From positions 2,721,001-2,785,000 of the forward strand of contig CP078104.1 in NCBI GenBank assembly GCA_019203745.1: 64,000 nt of DNA, given 5' to 3'. Position numbers and translations under genes: made by a program. This document shows positions 21,722 to 32,083 of this stretch, one piece after another. Below the pieces are notes generated by a model. It ran no database searches. It was not told the origin of the DNA and saw nothing but the letters and a program-made list of their open reading frames with translations. This DNA comes from Chryseobacterium sp. E1. GTDB lineage: Bacteria; Bacteroidota; Bacteroidia; Flavobacteriales; Weeksellaceae. Positions within the stretch are counted from its first letter, which is position 1. Every line of letters starts with the position of its first letter.

Positions 21722-22879
21722 TTTTCCAGCACTATTGCCGCATTACATCCCCAAAACCTGAAGCCGTTTTCAATATATATCTGATTGTGGCAGGCTGATT
21801 TTCTTTAATGATATTCAAAGGTTGTGATACTCCGGTTTCCTCAAAGTTCTTTGAGGGAATTAAGGTTCCATGAAGAGCACTTTCCATGGAGATAATGCTT
21901 TCCAGAAGGCCGGAAGCGCCAAGGCAATGTCCGTAATAACCTTTCATACTGTTCAGGGAGCATGCTGCAGTTCCATTCTGTTGAAAGCAATGGCTTCCAT
22001 TTCGTCATTATATAAAGTAGCCGTTCCGTGGGCAGAGATAAAATCAATCTGTTCCGGAGAAACCTGAGCCTCGGTCATAGCATTTCTGATGCTTCCGTAT
22101 AAGCCGTCTCCGGTTCTTGAAGGGCCTGAGATATGGTTAGCATCATTGATTGCAGAATCTCCCAGTACCTTGAATCTGAATTTTTCGTTTTGTGAGATTG
22201 CTTCGTCACTTTGTTCCTCGCAATGACATGAGGTGATATAAACAGCTGCGGCAGCTTCCCGATATTAATTCCATCTCTGTTTTTATCGTAAGGTTGGCAG
22301 GGCCCTGAACCTATAGCCTGGAATGAATTGAATCCTGAAATGACAAATTCAGAAAGCTCATCGCAAGCAATTACAAAAGCGTCTTTATATTTTCCTGCCT
22401 GGATTATATTCTTGGCAACAGCAATAGCCATTACCCCTGAAACACAGGCGTTGGAAACCACAATAGGTTTTGTTTTAAATCCGAAAAAATCAGCTGTTTT
22501 CTGTGCTAAGGCTGAAAGATAAACCCCTTCCGGTAATTCAGTTTGTTTTTTTAACAAGCTGATGTTTCCTTTGTTGTGGAAAGGATTAAAGCTGTGTCTT
22601 CATTGATAGCATGTTTTTCAATCAGAGGTTTTAAGCTTACAAAAGCATCTTTTCAAGCCTTGTGGTGTTTGAGCCGGTATGAGCTTCAAACAAGCTGTTG
22701 AATTCCTGATCAAGTTTTTCAGTGCTGATCATAGACGCATAAAAAGGATCCTGATTATCTATGATCTGATGTAAAGCAATTCCTGAATGTCCTTCTAACA
22801 GGGCCTTCCAGTTCGTCTCTACATTGAATCCCAAGGGTGTTACACAGTTGTAGTCTGTGATGTAGATTTGCTTCCTCAT
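21715..22879 (-). CDS. Beta-ketoacyl-ACP synthase with an in-frame repeat insertion
   Basis: About 389 residues after repair of about five frameshifts (near 22640, 22568, 22263, 21961, 21747). The catalytic set is complete: Cys in N-A-C-V-S-G, His in A-H-G-T-A-T, His in Y-G-H-C-L-G, and S-G-F-G-G-C-N at the end. Between the G-E-A-A-A-A-V-Y strand and V-L-G-D-S an extra stretch of about 19 residues is encoded by a dispersed repeat (see 22190-22232). The reading frame passes through it, so the enzyme may still work. It starts in ATGA overlap with the thioesterase. Confidence 0.82.
22190..22232. repeat. Dispersed palindromic repeat inserted in a ketosynthase gene
   Basis: The segment reads, on the plus strand, GAGATTGCTTCGTCACTTTG followed by TTCCTCGCAATGACATG. 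ATTGC near one end pairs with GCAAT near the other. On the coding strand it is read as [12 protein letters not shown]. The same words (C-H-C-E-E, S-D-E-A-I-S, and V-I-A-R-N in another frame) are widely seen translated from short mobile palindromic elements in diverse bacteria. This recognition is from memory, not a search. Confidence 0.65.
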
Positions 22880-23307
22880 GATAGTCCCATCTTATCTTTC
22901 CAGGTTTGAAAAAATTCCGGATTGTACAGGCATAAGCTTCCGTTGCTGTCCAGGAATACCTGAATGGTTTCCCCGCTGCACACCAATTGATCTTCTTTAT
23001 TGAAAAGCTCGTATTTATAGATAAGCTTGGCTGAAACGGAGTTCACGAAAGTGGTAACGATCCTGAAGGTTTCACCGTACTTTAAAGGAAGAAAATGCTC
23101 ACAGGTACTCTTTACAATGGGTGTTACGTATCCTGCATTCTGAATATCAAGATAAGTAAGGCCATGCTGACGCCCGAAAGCTTCCCTGCCGTCTTCAAAA
23201 TAAACGATATAATGACCATGCCATACAATTCCCAAGGGATCTGTTTCGTTGAAACGTACTCTTACTTCCTCGGTACAGGTTAATAATATATTTTCGTTAG
23301 ACTGCAT
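22876..23307 (-). CDS. Acyl-ACP/acyl-CoA thioesterase (4HBT hot-dog family)
   Basis: 143 residues with no frameshift. The N-terminal N-E-T-D-P-L-G-I-V-W-H-G-H-Y segment contains the catalytic Asp and the following helix of 4-hydroxybenzoyl-CoA thioesterase-type enzymes. It overlaps both neighbours (ABC permease stop, ketosynthase start). It probably releases or edits thioester intermediates of the aryl polyene chain. Confidence 0.85.
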   Translation of the reverse strand: MQSNENILLTCTEEVRVRFNETDPLGIVWHGHYIVYFEDGREAFGRQHGLTYLDIQNAGYVTPIVKSTCEHFLPLKYGETFRIVTTFVNSVSAKLIYKYELFNKEDQLVCSGETIQVFLDSNGSLCLYNPEFFQTWKDKMGLS

Positions 23308-24563
23308 TTTGTTTCTTTTCGTAAAAAATAGAAATGGCTACGGTAGCTATATAAAACAAAAACAGGAAAACCAGTTCTTTAGCAATACCTCCAATTCCGC
23401 TGTTTCTTAAAATAATATCGTAATAGGCGTTCAGTCCCCAATTCATAGGAGAGAACTTCGCTACGGTCTGCATGAATTCAGGCATAAGGAATACCGGAAC
23501 CCAAATTCCCCGATAGCAGCTAAAACCACTACTGATGTAGCTCCGAATGGTGCCGACTGTTCCTGTGTATCTGCAATAGTCCCCAGCAATACCCCAAATC
23601 CGATGGCTGCAAGGCCGGCAAACAAAGTTACCGTAACAAGCTGAACCATTTTACCGGATACATCAAATGCCGGAAGATCCATATAAGGGAAAAGATAAAC
23701 CCCTACGGCTACCATCAGTAAAAACTGAATGATACAGATGATAAGATAGGTAAACGTTTTCCCTAGAATGTGTACAAAATAAGGGGTAGGACTGATTCTT
23801 GCCCTTACACTGGTACCCTGGCTTTTTTCTTTAACAAGATTAATGGATAATGGCACCACGATGAAGAAAATAGCAAAAAGCGTCCATGCCGGGACGTTAT
23901 GCTGAACAGAATTCGGCATAACATCCATTTCTCCTTTCTTTGGAGTGATCTCTTTAAAGCTGATCAGGTTTTTATTCTCATCAAGATTTTCTGTTGTTCC
24001 CAGCTGATCCTGAAATGCCTTATAAATCTTTTTATTTTCGATCTCAAAAACCATTTTGTTTACCGAGTTCATCACCGAATTTTTGAATCCTGCATTGGTA
24101 GCCGGATCAAAGTATAAATGAATTTCCTTGGCTTTTGGCGGTTGTACTTTTGTTTTGGCAGAATCTCCTTCCAATCCGAATGAACTGACAATCGTCTGAA
24201 CTTTGGAATCGATATTGGAATTTAAATCCCTGGTTAAATTTTCAGGGATGACAATGGCCATCTGATAATCTCCGGAAAATACTGCATCCTGGGCTGACTT
24301 CTCATTGTAATTGGTCAGCAGCTGGAAGGTCTTGCTGTTTTCCAGTTCTCCTTTATATTTTTTGAAACCTCAGATTTATCATTATCAATAAAAATGATCG
24401 GGATTTTTGATCCTTCAAGATTTTTGAAGGTAGAATCCTGGATCAGGGTAATGGTAACGATCAGAAGCAGGGGCATAACGAAGATGATCACAATTCCGCC
24501 GATATCCCTCTTCAGAAGAAGAATTTCTTTAATAAAACTTCTCCACAGTTTATACAACAACAT
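23297..24563 (-). CDS. ABC-2 type transporter permease
   Basis: About 422 residues. It starts with one membrane helix (residues about 23-42), followed by a large extracytoplasmic domain and then five or six helices from about residue 225 to the end, the layout of ABC-2/YhiH-type permeases. The conserved V-P-L-S-I-N-L-V-K-E-K segment precedes the second helix. Frameshifts lie near 24340-24360 and near 23500-23505. It overlaps the ATPase gene by 14 bases. With it, it probably exports the pigment or a precursor. Confidence 0.82.
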
Positions 24564-25306
24564 CTCTTAATTCTTTTCCGGTTAATGAAATGAAAACATC
24601 TTCAAGGTTTTCTGCATTGGCAATCTGTGAAACAAGCTCTTCGGGAGTTCCTACAGCATGAATTTTTCCATGATCAATAATGGCAATTTTTGTACAGAAC
24701 TCTTCTGCTTCCGAAAGGTGATGGGACGTGTAAATGATGCAGGTCCCTTTTTTATTTAGATCCAACAGATAGTCAATAATTGCTTTTTTAGACTGTACGT
24801 CAACTCCAACGGTTGGCTCATCCAGAAACAGTACCTTAGGATTGTGAAGGGTTCCGGCAATAAGGTTGCAACGGCGCTTCATTCCCCTGAAAACTGGCCT
24901 ACCTGCTTGTCGGCAAATTTTGACAGTCCCATAATCTCCAGAGATTCATCAATCGCTTTTTTAAGCCGGTTATGTTTCAAACCATACAGACTTCCGAAAA
25001 ACATTAGGTTCTCCTTTGCAGTAAGCGTAGGATAAAGAGCGTATTCCTGTGGAACGATACCGATGATCTGTCTTATTTTAAAACCATTCTTCTGCGGAGA
25101 TAAACCATTGATGGTAAATTGCCCTGAAGTTGGCTTTATTAGTCCCGAAAGCATAGAGATCAAAGTAGTTTTCCCGGCTCCGTTAGGACCAAGAATCCCA
25201 TAGATCTCATTTTTTCGATATTCAAAGAGATATCGTTTACTGAAAAGTCTTCAGCATTTTTGTATTTTTTATATAGATTTTTGATCTCAATCATATTCTC
25301 CGCCAT
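24550..25306 (-). CDS. ABC transporter ATP-binding protein
   Basis: About 252 residues. The Walker A motif G-P-N-G-A-G-K-T, signature F-S-G-G-M-K-R-R, Walker B L-F-L-D-E-P and the switch His (S-H-H) are all readable. Frameshifts fall in the A-run just before Walker A (near 25210) and within the signature motif (near 24884). It partners with the permease it overlaps and would power export. Confidence 0.88.
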
Positions 25307-25307
25307 A

Positions 25308-26301
25308 TCAGATCGCTTTTCTCAGTTTTTTATAGAAAGCTTCTTCCAGATCTGCAATGTGCAGCATCGTTTTTGAAAGTTCGTGATAGATATTGCTTTT
25401 TGAGTTCCTGTTTTTATACACTCTGGCAATATCTACAGCAAAATCTCTCCAAAGATCACCAATAGAGGTAATTTCTTTTGACAATTCTTTTAATTCGTCA
25501 TTTTTAAGGATCACAGATGCTTCCTGAAGAAAGGCACCATAAATAAATCTGAAACCGCCACCGCCTGTGCCGATTTCCTCCTGCATTCTGATCAGCTGTC
25601 CCAGATAGTGATTGGTTACTTTTGTTCCTTTTTTTTTCAGCCCATTTCGGAATGCTCTTCGCTACCCATCTCATTGCTTTCACACCGATAAGCGGTACCG
25701 GAGCCAGCATATTTTTGCAGGTATCTTTAATTCCTTTTTTAATGGCTTCTTCCAGGTGAATATTTTCAGGGATATAGACAGGATAGTACATATGTCCTTT
25801 TGGTGGAAGAGCTCCTTTGGCATATCTCACTTTTTCCAGTTCAGCCTCAGTAAGGGAAGTGGTATAATCCATTACCGGATCACTGATCAGGAATTTTCCA
25901 TCTTCTTTTCCGTATACTACAAGGTTGTGGGCGTTGAAGTGGAATTTATATTCTTCCGGAAAGTAGGTAAGGTTGAAAACCCCTACCTGAAGACCTGTAG
26001 GGATATTTTGTTCTAAATTTCTTTCAAGCGCTTTCTGAGCATCCTGAGGATTGGAGAATTTTCTCTTTTAATTTTAATTCCTAATCTTTTGGCTGCTTTA
26101 CTGAAGATAGCCCCGGCATAGGTCTATAGCTAAAGCCCGGAGCGAAATTCACCTTCAAAAAGGCAGGTAGACGAAAAACAGTCCGGAACCGATCCCAAAG
26201 ATCATAGGTTCACTTAGTTTCAGTCCTTTATTAAGCAGTAGATTGGAAGCAACACCGTTTTCGCAATGCGCAGTCTGATGGTGTTCAAAGTTTAATTTCA
26301 T
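25308..26301 (-). CDS. BtrH N-terminal-domain protein, possible acyltransferase
   Basis: About 332 residues after repair of four frameshifts (near 25626, 26060, 26120, 26160). The start has H-C-E-N-G, then F-N-A-H-N-L-V-V-Y-G and I-S-D-P, giving a Cys-His-Asp set like C39-type peptidases and the BtrH acyltransferase. The C-terminal third is helical. It lies one base from the ABC ATPase gene. In butirosin synthesis BtrH moves an acyl group from an ACP, so an acyl transfer role in pigment assembly is a reasonable inference. Confidence 0.68.
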
Positions 26302-26362
26302 TTGCAGCTTTATCTTTTTCACTGGTCAAATGAGTTCAGCATAGCAGATATGCCTTCTTCAT

Positions 26363-26767
26363 TTATTTTCCGTCGAAGTTTTTCAATTCATCCACTGAAA
26401 TACCGAATGCATCGGCATATTTTTTCAGTGCAGTTTCGCTTAGTGTTTTAAATACTTTGGGCTTAAAGTGTCTCTTTACCCTCCATTGCCACATTCCTAC
26501 ATAAGAGGCCAGAACTCCCAGGTCCATTTTATTCAGTTCCATAAAATAAACGATAGGGCTTGCCTTGTGTTGGGCAACGTTTTGTTTCGCTTCCTCAATT
26601 CTTTCATGAATGAGCTCCATAGATTCATCCAAGGCTGCTTTCTTAGCATCCCAGCCTGTACTGTTAGCTGTTGTATAATTGTCGTTCTCATCCGTTACAT
26701 ACAAAACTTCAGTCATGTTGGCGGATTTCAGATTGCTTTCGTCCTGAGGAAGGTCTTGTTTTTTCAT
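26363..26767 (-). CDS. Protein of unknown function heading the second pigment arm
   Basis: 134 residues with no signal peptide and no frameshift. The middle is a charged amphipathic helix (M-E-L-I-H-E-R-I-E-E-A-K), and the C-terminal part contains W-Q-W-R-V-K-R-H-F-K-P and ends with a helix-turn-helix-like Y-A-D-A-F-G-I-S-V-D-E-L. It may be an XRE-type DNA-binding or sigma-factor-like fold, but the match is weak. It lies 61 bases upstream of the BtrH-like gene. If it is a DNA-binding protein it could regulate the operon. Confidence 0.6.
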   Translation of the reverse strand: MKKQDLPQDESNLKSANMTEVLYVTDENDNYTTANSTGWDAKKAALDESMELIHERIEEAKQNVAQHKASPIVYFMELNKMDLGVLASYVGMWQWRVKRHFKPKVFKTLSETALKKYADAFGISVDELKNFDGK

Positions 26768-27194
26768 CTAAATAATGTTTAATTTTTTTAGATTCCAGAT
26801 GAAAAATAGTTCACCTGTTTTGATTCTTTTAATCAGGTGGCTAAAATAGTGAAAATACATTATATGTAAATATGAAGTATCTATTGTCGTGAGAAAGAGG
26901 CTGTATCAAAGATGTATTCAGAATTTTCGGTTCAGATAAAGTATCTTTTTTATCATTTTGAAAGGCCGGAAAAGTGATTGTAGGAAGAAAGTCTGTTTCA
27001 ATATATTCTTTTAAGGTGAATATTATTTATTGAATTTCATTTTTCCTGTTTAACTAATTTGAATGGGAAACATCATAAGGAATGCTTTCTAAGTTTACTG
27101 TTGATACTTGTTATATGGTATGCTGTAACAAGTGTAGGGTATAATAAGACTAATGGTGCAGGAAATTTGATACAATAACTAACAAATAACAACT
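26768..27194. other. Divergent intergenic region
   Basis: 427 AT-rich bases between the minus-strand pigment operon and the M16 peptidase. A hairpin at 26812-26839 (CACCTG with CAGGTG, inner GATT with AATC) lies 45 bases upstream of the minus-strand start. I see no full TAnnTTTG box for either gene and no further gene. Confidence 0.5.
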
Positions 27195-30102
27195 ATGAAG
27201 AAGTTTTTTATTTCTGTTTCGCTTTTCTGTATGCTAAGCGCAATGGCACAGAAATTCGAGACCCAAAAGCTGACCGATGCTCAGGGCTATACTTATGAAA
27301 CGGTAAAGAATGATCAGGCCGGTGTAAGAGTGTACACGCTGAAGAACGGACTGAAGGTTTATCTTGCAAAGAATGAAGATGCCCCGAGAATTCAGACCTA
27401 TATTCCTGTAAGAACAGGATCAAATAATGACCCAAGTGACAATACGGGGTTAGCTCACTACCTGGAACATATGGTATTCAAAGGAACTTCTCATCTGGGA
27501 ACTCAGGATTGGGCAAAAGAAAAAGCTCTGTTGCAGCAGATATCTGATCTTTACAGCAGCATAAAGCAGAAAAAGATCCAGGAAAAAGAAAGAACTTTAC
27601 AAAAGATCGATGAGGTTTCTCAGGAAGCTTCCAAATATGCAATTGCCAATGAATATGATAAAGCGATTTCTTCATTGGGAGCTACCGGAACAAATGCCCA
27701 CACATGGCTGGATGAAACGGTATATAAAAATAATATTCCTTCCAATGAGCTTGAAAAATGGCTTAGAGTAGAAAAAGAACGTTTTTCAGAATTGGTACTG
27801 CGTCTTTTCCATACGGAACTGGAAGCGGTGTATGAAGAATACAACAGAGCTCAGGATAATGACGGACGTCTTGTCAACTATGCTTTGATGGAAGCCCTTT
27901 TCCCAAAACATCCTAATGGACAGCAAACCACAATCGGTACTTCCGAACACCTGAAGAGCCCTTCAATGGTAGCGATCCACAAATATTTTGATACTTATTA
28001 TGTGCCTAATAATATGGCAGTAGTATTGGTGGGTGATCTGGATTATGATAAAACTATAAAATTAGTTGATCAGTATTTCGGAGGGTTTAAATATAAAGAA
28101 CTTCCAATGAAAAAAATGGTTACGGAAGATCCGATGACAGGCATTGTTTCCAGAACGGTAAAGAGCCCGTCTACTCCGAGAATGACCATTGCGTGGAGAA
28201 CAGATTCTTATGGAACCCAGGAAGCAAGACTGGCAGATGTAGTGGCTGAAATTCTTAGTAACAGAGGTGATGCGGGATTAATTGACCTTAATATTAATCA
28301 GAAGCAAAAAACTCTTGGTGCAGGAGCTTATGAGTCGCCATTCAAAATGTATGGTTCGTTTTCTTTGGTAGTAACTCCTAAAGAAGGGCAGAGCTTTGAT
28401 GAGGCTAAAAAGTTACTGATGGATCAGATAGATCTTGTGAAAAAGGACAATTCCCGGATTGGATGCTGAAAGCGATCGTTAATGATAAAAAGGTTCAGCG
28501 CATGAAAGGATATGAAACTGCTGACGGGTTGGCAACTGAGCTTTATGATTCTTATATCAAGGGAAGAACATGGGAACAGGAACTTGATGAGATCAACCAG
28601 TACGAAAAAATCACGAAAGCTGATGTTGTAAAGTTTGCCAATAACTTCTTTAAAGATAATTATGTAGTTGTTTATAAAGAAAAAGGAGTGAATGACAAGC
28701 TGGTGCGTGTGGAAAACCGGGAATCACTCCGATCAAACTGAACAGAGAAGCTCAGTCTCCTTTCCTTAAAGATATTTTAAATACCAAGGTAGCAGAAAGT
28801 AAACCTGAGTTTATTGATTATAAAACGGCTATTCAGACTTCCCAGATCAAAGACAAGACCGTAAGCTTTGTGAAAAATAAATACAACGAAATTGCTCAGG
28901 TAAGTTATATTTTCCCTTTCGGAACGGATAACGATAAAGAACTTTCTATTGCAGGAACTGTTTTTGAATATCTTGGAACAGATAAGTATACTCCGGAGCA
29001 ATTGAAAGAAGAGTTTTATAAGTTGGGAATTACGTATAATGTAAGAACTTCCAATGATCAGATGGTAATCACATTAAGCGGCCTTGAAAGCAATATGAAG
29101 AAAGGTGTAGAGCTTATGAACCACTGGATGACCAATGTAAAAGCTGATAAAGCAATTTACGCACAGACCGTGAAGACCATCCTGGAGTCAAGAGCTGCAA
29201 TGAAGAAAGATAAAGTGAGAATCATGGCTGCACTTTCAAATTATGCCAAATACGGTAAAGATTCCAGAATGACGGATATTGTTTCCAAAGAACGTCTTGA
29301 AAGCATCGATGTGAACGACCTGATTAAAAAGATGAAAACCCTGAACCAGTACCCTTATCAGGTATTCCTTTACGGGCAGGATCAATCAGGATTGGAGAAA
29401 GCAGTAAAACCTTATATTGCCAATACAAGCCTTCAGCCTGCAAAAGCTAAGGAATATGCAGAACCGGCTACAACAGGTAAGGTATATTTTACCAACTATG
29501 ATATGGTACAGACAGAAATGGCTAAAGTAGCCAAAGGAAGTACTGTAAATCTTGGTAATTTTGGAAAAGCCAATGTATTCAACGAGTATTTCGGAAGAGG
29601 ATTATCTTCCATTGTTTTCCAGGAGATCAGAGAAAGTAAGTCATTAGCTTATACGGCCTACGTTTCTTATGCCAATGCTTCAGAAAAAGGACATGCGAAT
29701 TATATCACCAACTACATCGGAACGCAGGCAAACAAGCTTCCATTGGCAGTTAATGCAATGAATGACCTTATGGTATCATTACCGCAGATCCCTGCACAGT
29801 TTGAAAATGCAAAAGGGTCCGCATTGAAGCAGATCGCTTCCAACAGAATCAACAGAACGAATATTTTCTTCAGTCAGTTGGGATTGAAAAAGCTTGGAGT
29901 AGATTATGATATCAGAAAGGATATCTATGCTGAAATCCAGGGGCTGACATTACCACAGCTAACAGGATTCTACAATACAGAAGTGAAGCCGGTACAATAC
30001 AATACGGCAATCATCGGTAAGAAAGAAAACCTGAAAATGGAATCCATCAATAAAATGGGAGAATTCCAGGAAGTGTCTCTTGAAGAGATTTTCGGATACT
30101 AA
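27195..30102 (+). CDS. Secreted M16 (insulinase-type) zinc peptidase
   Basis: About 969 residues after repair of two frameshifts (near 28450-28455 and 28720). A signal peptide ends S-A-M-A-Q (residues 1-19). The inverted zinc motif H-Y-L-E-H lies at about residue 89 with the downstream Glu ligand in E-A-V-Y-E-E-Y. The C-terminal half is the second M16 lobe, including the R-E-S-K-S-L-A-Y segment that binds substrate. It is a periplasmic or outer membrane peptidase. It has no link to pigment synthesis other than position. Confidence 0.9.
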
Positions 30103-30122
30103 TTTTTAGGTTATAAATTGAT

Positions 30123-30151
30123 AAAAGTGGAGCAGAAATGTTCCACTTTTT
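30123..30151 (+). terminator. Rho-independent terminator of the M16 gene
   Basis: The stem AAAAGTGGAGCA pairs with TGTTCCACTTTT (one G-U pair) around a GAAA loop, followed by more T. It lies 21 bases after the stop. Confidence 0.85.
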
Positions 30152-30192
30152 TTCTTTAAACACAGAGACAGTTGTTCCACGGAATCGGGAAA

Positions 30193-30208
30193 TGTTTCAC
30201 GTGAAATA
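30193..30208. promoter_or_regulatory. parS-like ParB binding site
   Basis: TGTTTCACGTGAAATA matches the parS consensus TGTTTCACGTGAAACA at 15 of 16 positions and contains the full palindrome TTTCACGTGAAA. A degenerate relative, TGTTCCACGGAATC, lies 20 bases upstream at 30173-30186. The site is intergenic, just after a terminator. Confidence 0.65.
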
Positions 30209-30370
30209 ATTTATTGTTAATTGATGGCGGATTGTTTTTATCATATTGATTGTCAGTTGTTTTTGTTGAGTGTTGATTGCTGGAAGTGATTGGTGATATT
30301 TGTTTTTAAAGAGAATGCCCAATCCATAAAATCACTATTTCGGGTAATTTTCCTGTATGAGTTGACAGTG

Positions 30371-30378
30371 TAAATTTG
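30371..30378 (+). promoter_or_regulatory. Putative -7 box for the LysM gene
   Basis: TAAATTTG fits TAnnTTTG and lies 77 bases before ATG 30455. A TTG at the expected -33 position was not found. The rest of the 30103-30454 gap contains the M16 terminator and the parS-like site, and I see no gene in it. Confidence 0.4.
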
Positions 30379-30454
30379 TAAATAACTAAAGCGCTATGAA
30401 ATCTGCAGCGTTTAAAAATATCAACTGAAAAAATAATCATTAAAAACTAAAACC

Positions 30455-31106
30455 ATGTATTACAAAGTAAAAAAGGGCGATACGCTCGGAAAAATTGCCA
30501 AGGCACATAAAGTACCTGTAGAGTTGATTTTAGCATATAACCACACTATCATTAATCCCAATATGATTTTTGAAGGCCAGTTAATTAATATTCCGAATAT
30601 TGAAGATATTCCGGTGAAGAAATTTCAGTTTTCAAATCAGCTGACCTCTCAGGATATTGTGAATAAAGCAAGGTCTGTAATAGGGAAAAGAATTATCTAT
30701 AAACTGGGAGCAGGAGGAATGGATGAAAAATACGCCCTTCCTACAAGAGACGGAGAGTGTGACTGCAGCGGCTTTGTTTGTTGGGTCCTTGGATTATCCA
30801 GAAAACGAAAATTCCTTTTTATCAGCCGGGCGGGTGGATCTATACAGATTCTATGGTGGAAGATATCAATCGCAATGCCGGAATTTTTGACAGACTTATA
30901 ATTCCTGAAGTGGGATGTATTGTGGTGTATGGTGCCGGCAAAAAAATCGGGCATGTAGGAATTGTTTCAGAAGTTGAAAATGGAAAATGAAAAAGGTGAT
31001 TCACTGCAGCTCCGGAAACTATGCTTCATTCAGGGATGCCATTCAGGAAACATCACCGAAAGTTTTCGAGCGGGCAGATGCACTGTGGGGCAGATTTGTA
31101 GGATAG
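30455..31106 (+). CDS. LysM and NlpC/P60 cell-wall hydrolase-like protein
   Basis: About 217 residues. Residues 2-46 are a LysM domain (K-K-G-D-T-L-G-K-I-A start, ending in G-Q-L-I-N-I-P). The rest is an NlpC/P60 fold with the nucleophile in D-C-S-G-F and the His in G-H-V-G-I. Repair of two frameshifts (near 30800 and 30988) restores the C-terminal W-G-R-F-V-G. No signal peptide precedes the LysM domain, which is unusual for a peptidoglycan hydrolase. It could be released by another route or be cytoplasmic. Confidence 0.82.
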
Positions 31107-31131
31107 GAAATGAGGAAACCTGTAAAAATAA

Positions 31132-31178
31132 AAGGCTGTCTCCTGCATTTGATATTTTCAAATATAAGAGACAGTCTT
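31132..31178. terminator. Terminator between convergent genes
   Basis: AAGGCTGTCTC pairs with GAGACAGTCTT (one G-U) across a 25-nt loop that contains a smaller AT hairpin. It lies between the LysM gene and the minus-strand dehydratase. Confidence 0.7.
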
Positions 31179-31201
31179 CTGTTATTTTGTATACGTTTTA
31201 T

Positions 31202-31645
31202 TTATGATTGTACTTCCTGAATAAACAGGTTGATTTCTGCTCTGATTAATAATTCATCATTATTGAAGGTTTCACAGAATATATGACAGATGTTTTCAAA
31301 CTGGGAAATCAGTGATGCCTTTGATATAATCCTGTCATTCACCTGAGGAAGGGCGAAAACTTCAATTTTCTTGATGTTGGTAATAAAACCGATCACTTTA
31401 GTATCAGCTTCAGGGTTTTCAAAGAAACTTTGCCCAAGTATGGACGAGCAGGTTTGAGCCACGTTTTCAATTAGGCCGGCTTCAACAAATTCATTGTTAT
31501 GAACAAAGATATTATCTTCTTTTATTTCAAAGGAAGTTACCACTTTTTCCTTGGTCAGCTCCAGAATGTAGTCTGCCATGAGCATCGGTTCACGATGAGG
31601 TAAAAAGTTATGTATATTGATCATGTTTTCTTCCCTGATTTCCAT
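31202..31645 (-). CDS. Hot-dog 3-hydroxyacyl-ACP dehydratase-like protein
   Basis: 147 residues with no frameshift. The L-P-H-R-E-P-M-L-M-A-D start is typical of FabZ/ApeP-type dehydratases. A-G-L-I-E-N-V-A-Q-T holds the helix with the Glu expected at the active site. It ends the DarB-DarA operon and follows a sister gene by 6 bases, so the two probably form a heteromeric dehydratase for the polyene chain. Confidence 0.8.
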   Translation of the reverse strand: MEIREENMINIHNFLPHREPMLMADYILELTKEKVVTSFEIKEDNIFVHNNEFVEAGLIENVAQTCSSILGQSFFENPEADTKVIGFITNIKKIEVFALPQVNDRIISKASLISQFENICHIFCETFNNDELLIRAEINLFIQEVQS

Positions 31646-31651
31646 TTCCAG

Positions 31652-32083
31652 TTATTTTACGGCAGTTTTCATTTGTGATTTTGCAATCACTTTATCATTC
31701 AGTCTGGTAACAATGTCTACCAGCGTCACACCCATTACTTCATTAAGGATTGTGACCTCGGATTTCAGCTGATCACCTGTTTCCGGCAATATTTCAGCTT
31801 CAAAAGATTTGATGGCCCCGATGTATCCTGTAGGAGCATCTTTTCCCAGCAGATAGTATTTATATCCGGTATGAAGTGCCACACTCTGTGCCTGATGTTC
31901 AATTAATCCTGAAGCCTGAAAAACTCCATCCTGAACAAAAAGGTTATCTTCTTTAATTTCAAATCCTGAAATAAGATGATTTTCTGAATATTCAGACAGT
32001 TCATGTACCATTACAAAAGGTGCCCTTTGCGGAATAAGGCTTTGTACAAAATCCTGATCGGATGTTGGCAGTCTGTTTTCCAT
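31652..32083 (-). CDS. Hot-dog dehydratase-like protein (paralog of the next gene)
   Basis: 143 residues. I-P-Q-R-A-P-F-V-M-V-H parallels the start of FabZ, and A-S-G-L-I-E-H-Q-A-Q-S parallels its active-site helix. The start at 32083 is chosen because, once the DarB frame is repaired, its TAA overlaps this ATG (TAATG). No frameshift is seen. About one third of positions look shared with the protein at 31202-31645, by eye. Confidence 0.78.
   Translation of the reverse strand: MENRLPTSDQDFVQSLIPQRAPFVMVHELSEYSENHLISGFEIKEDNLFVQDGVFQASGLIEHQAQSVALHTGYKYYLLGKDAPTGYIGAIKSFEAEILPETGDQLKSEVTILNEVMGVTLVDIVTRLNDKVIAKSQMKTAVK

Noticed and set aside
21715..22879. Ketosynthase as a pseudogene because of many breaks
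   Set aside because: All breaks are single-base homopolymer losses, the same pattern as in essential genes, and every catalytic motif is intact after repair.
30173..30186. Second parS site
   Set aside because: TGTTCCACGGAATC lacks part of the central CACGTG, so I mention it only as a degenerate relative.
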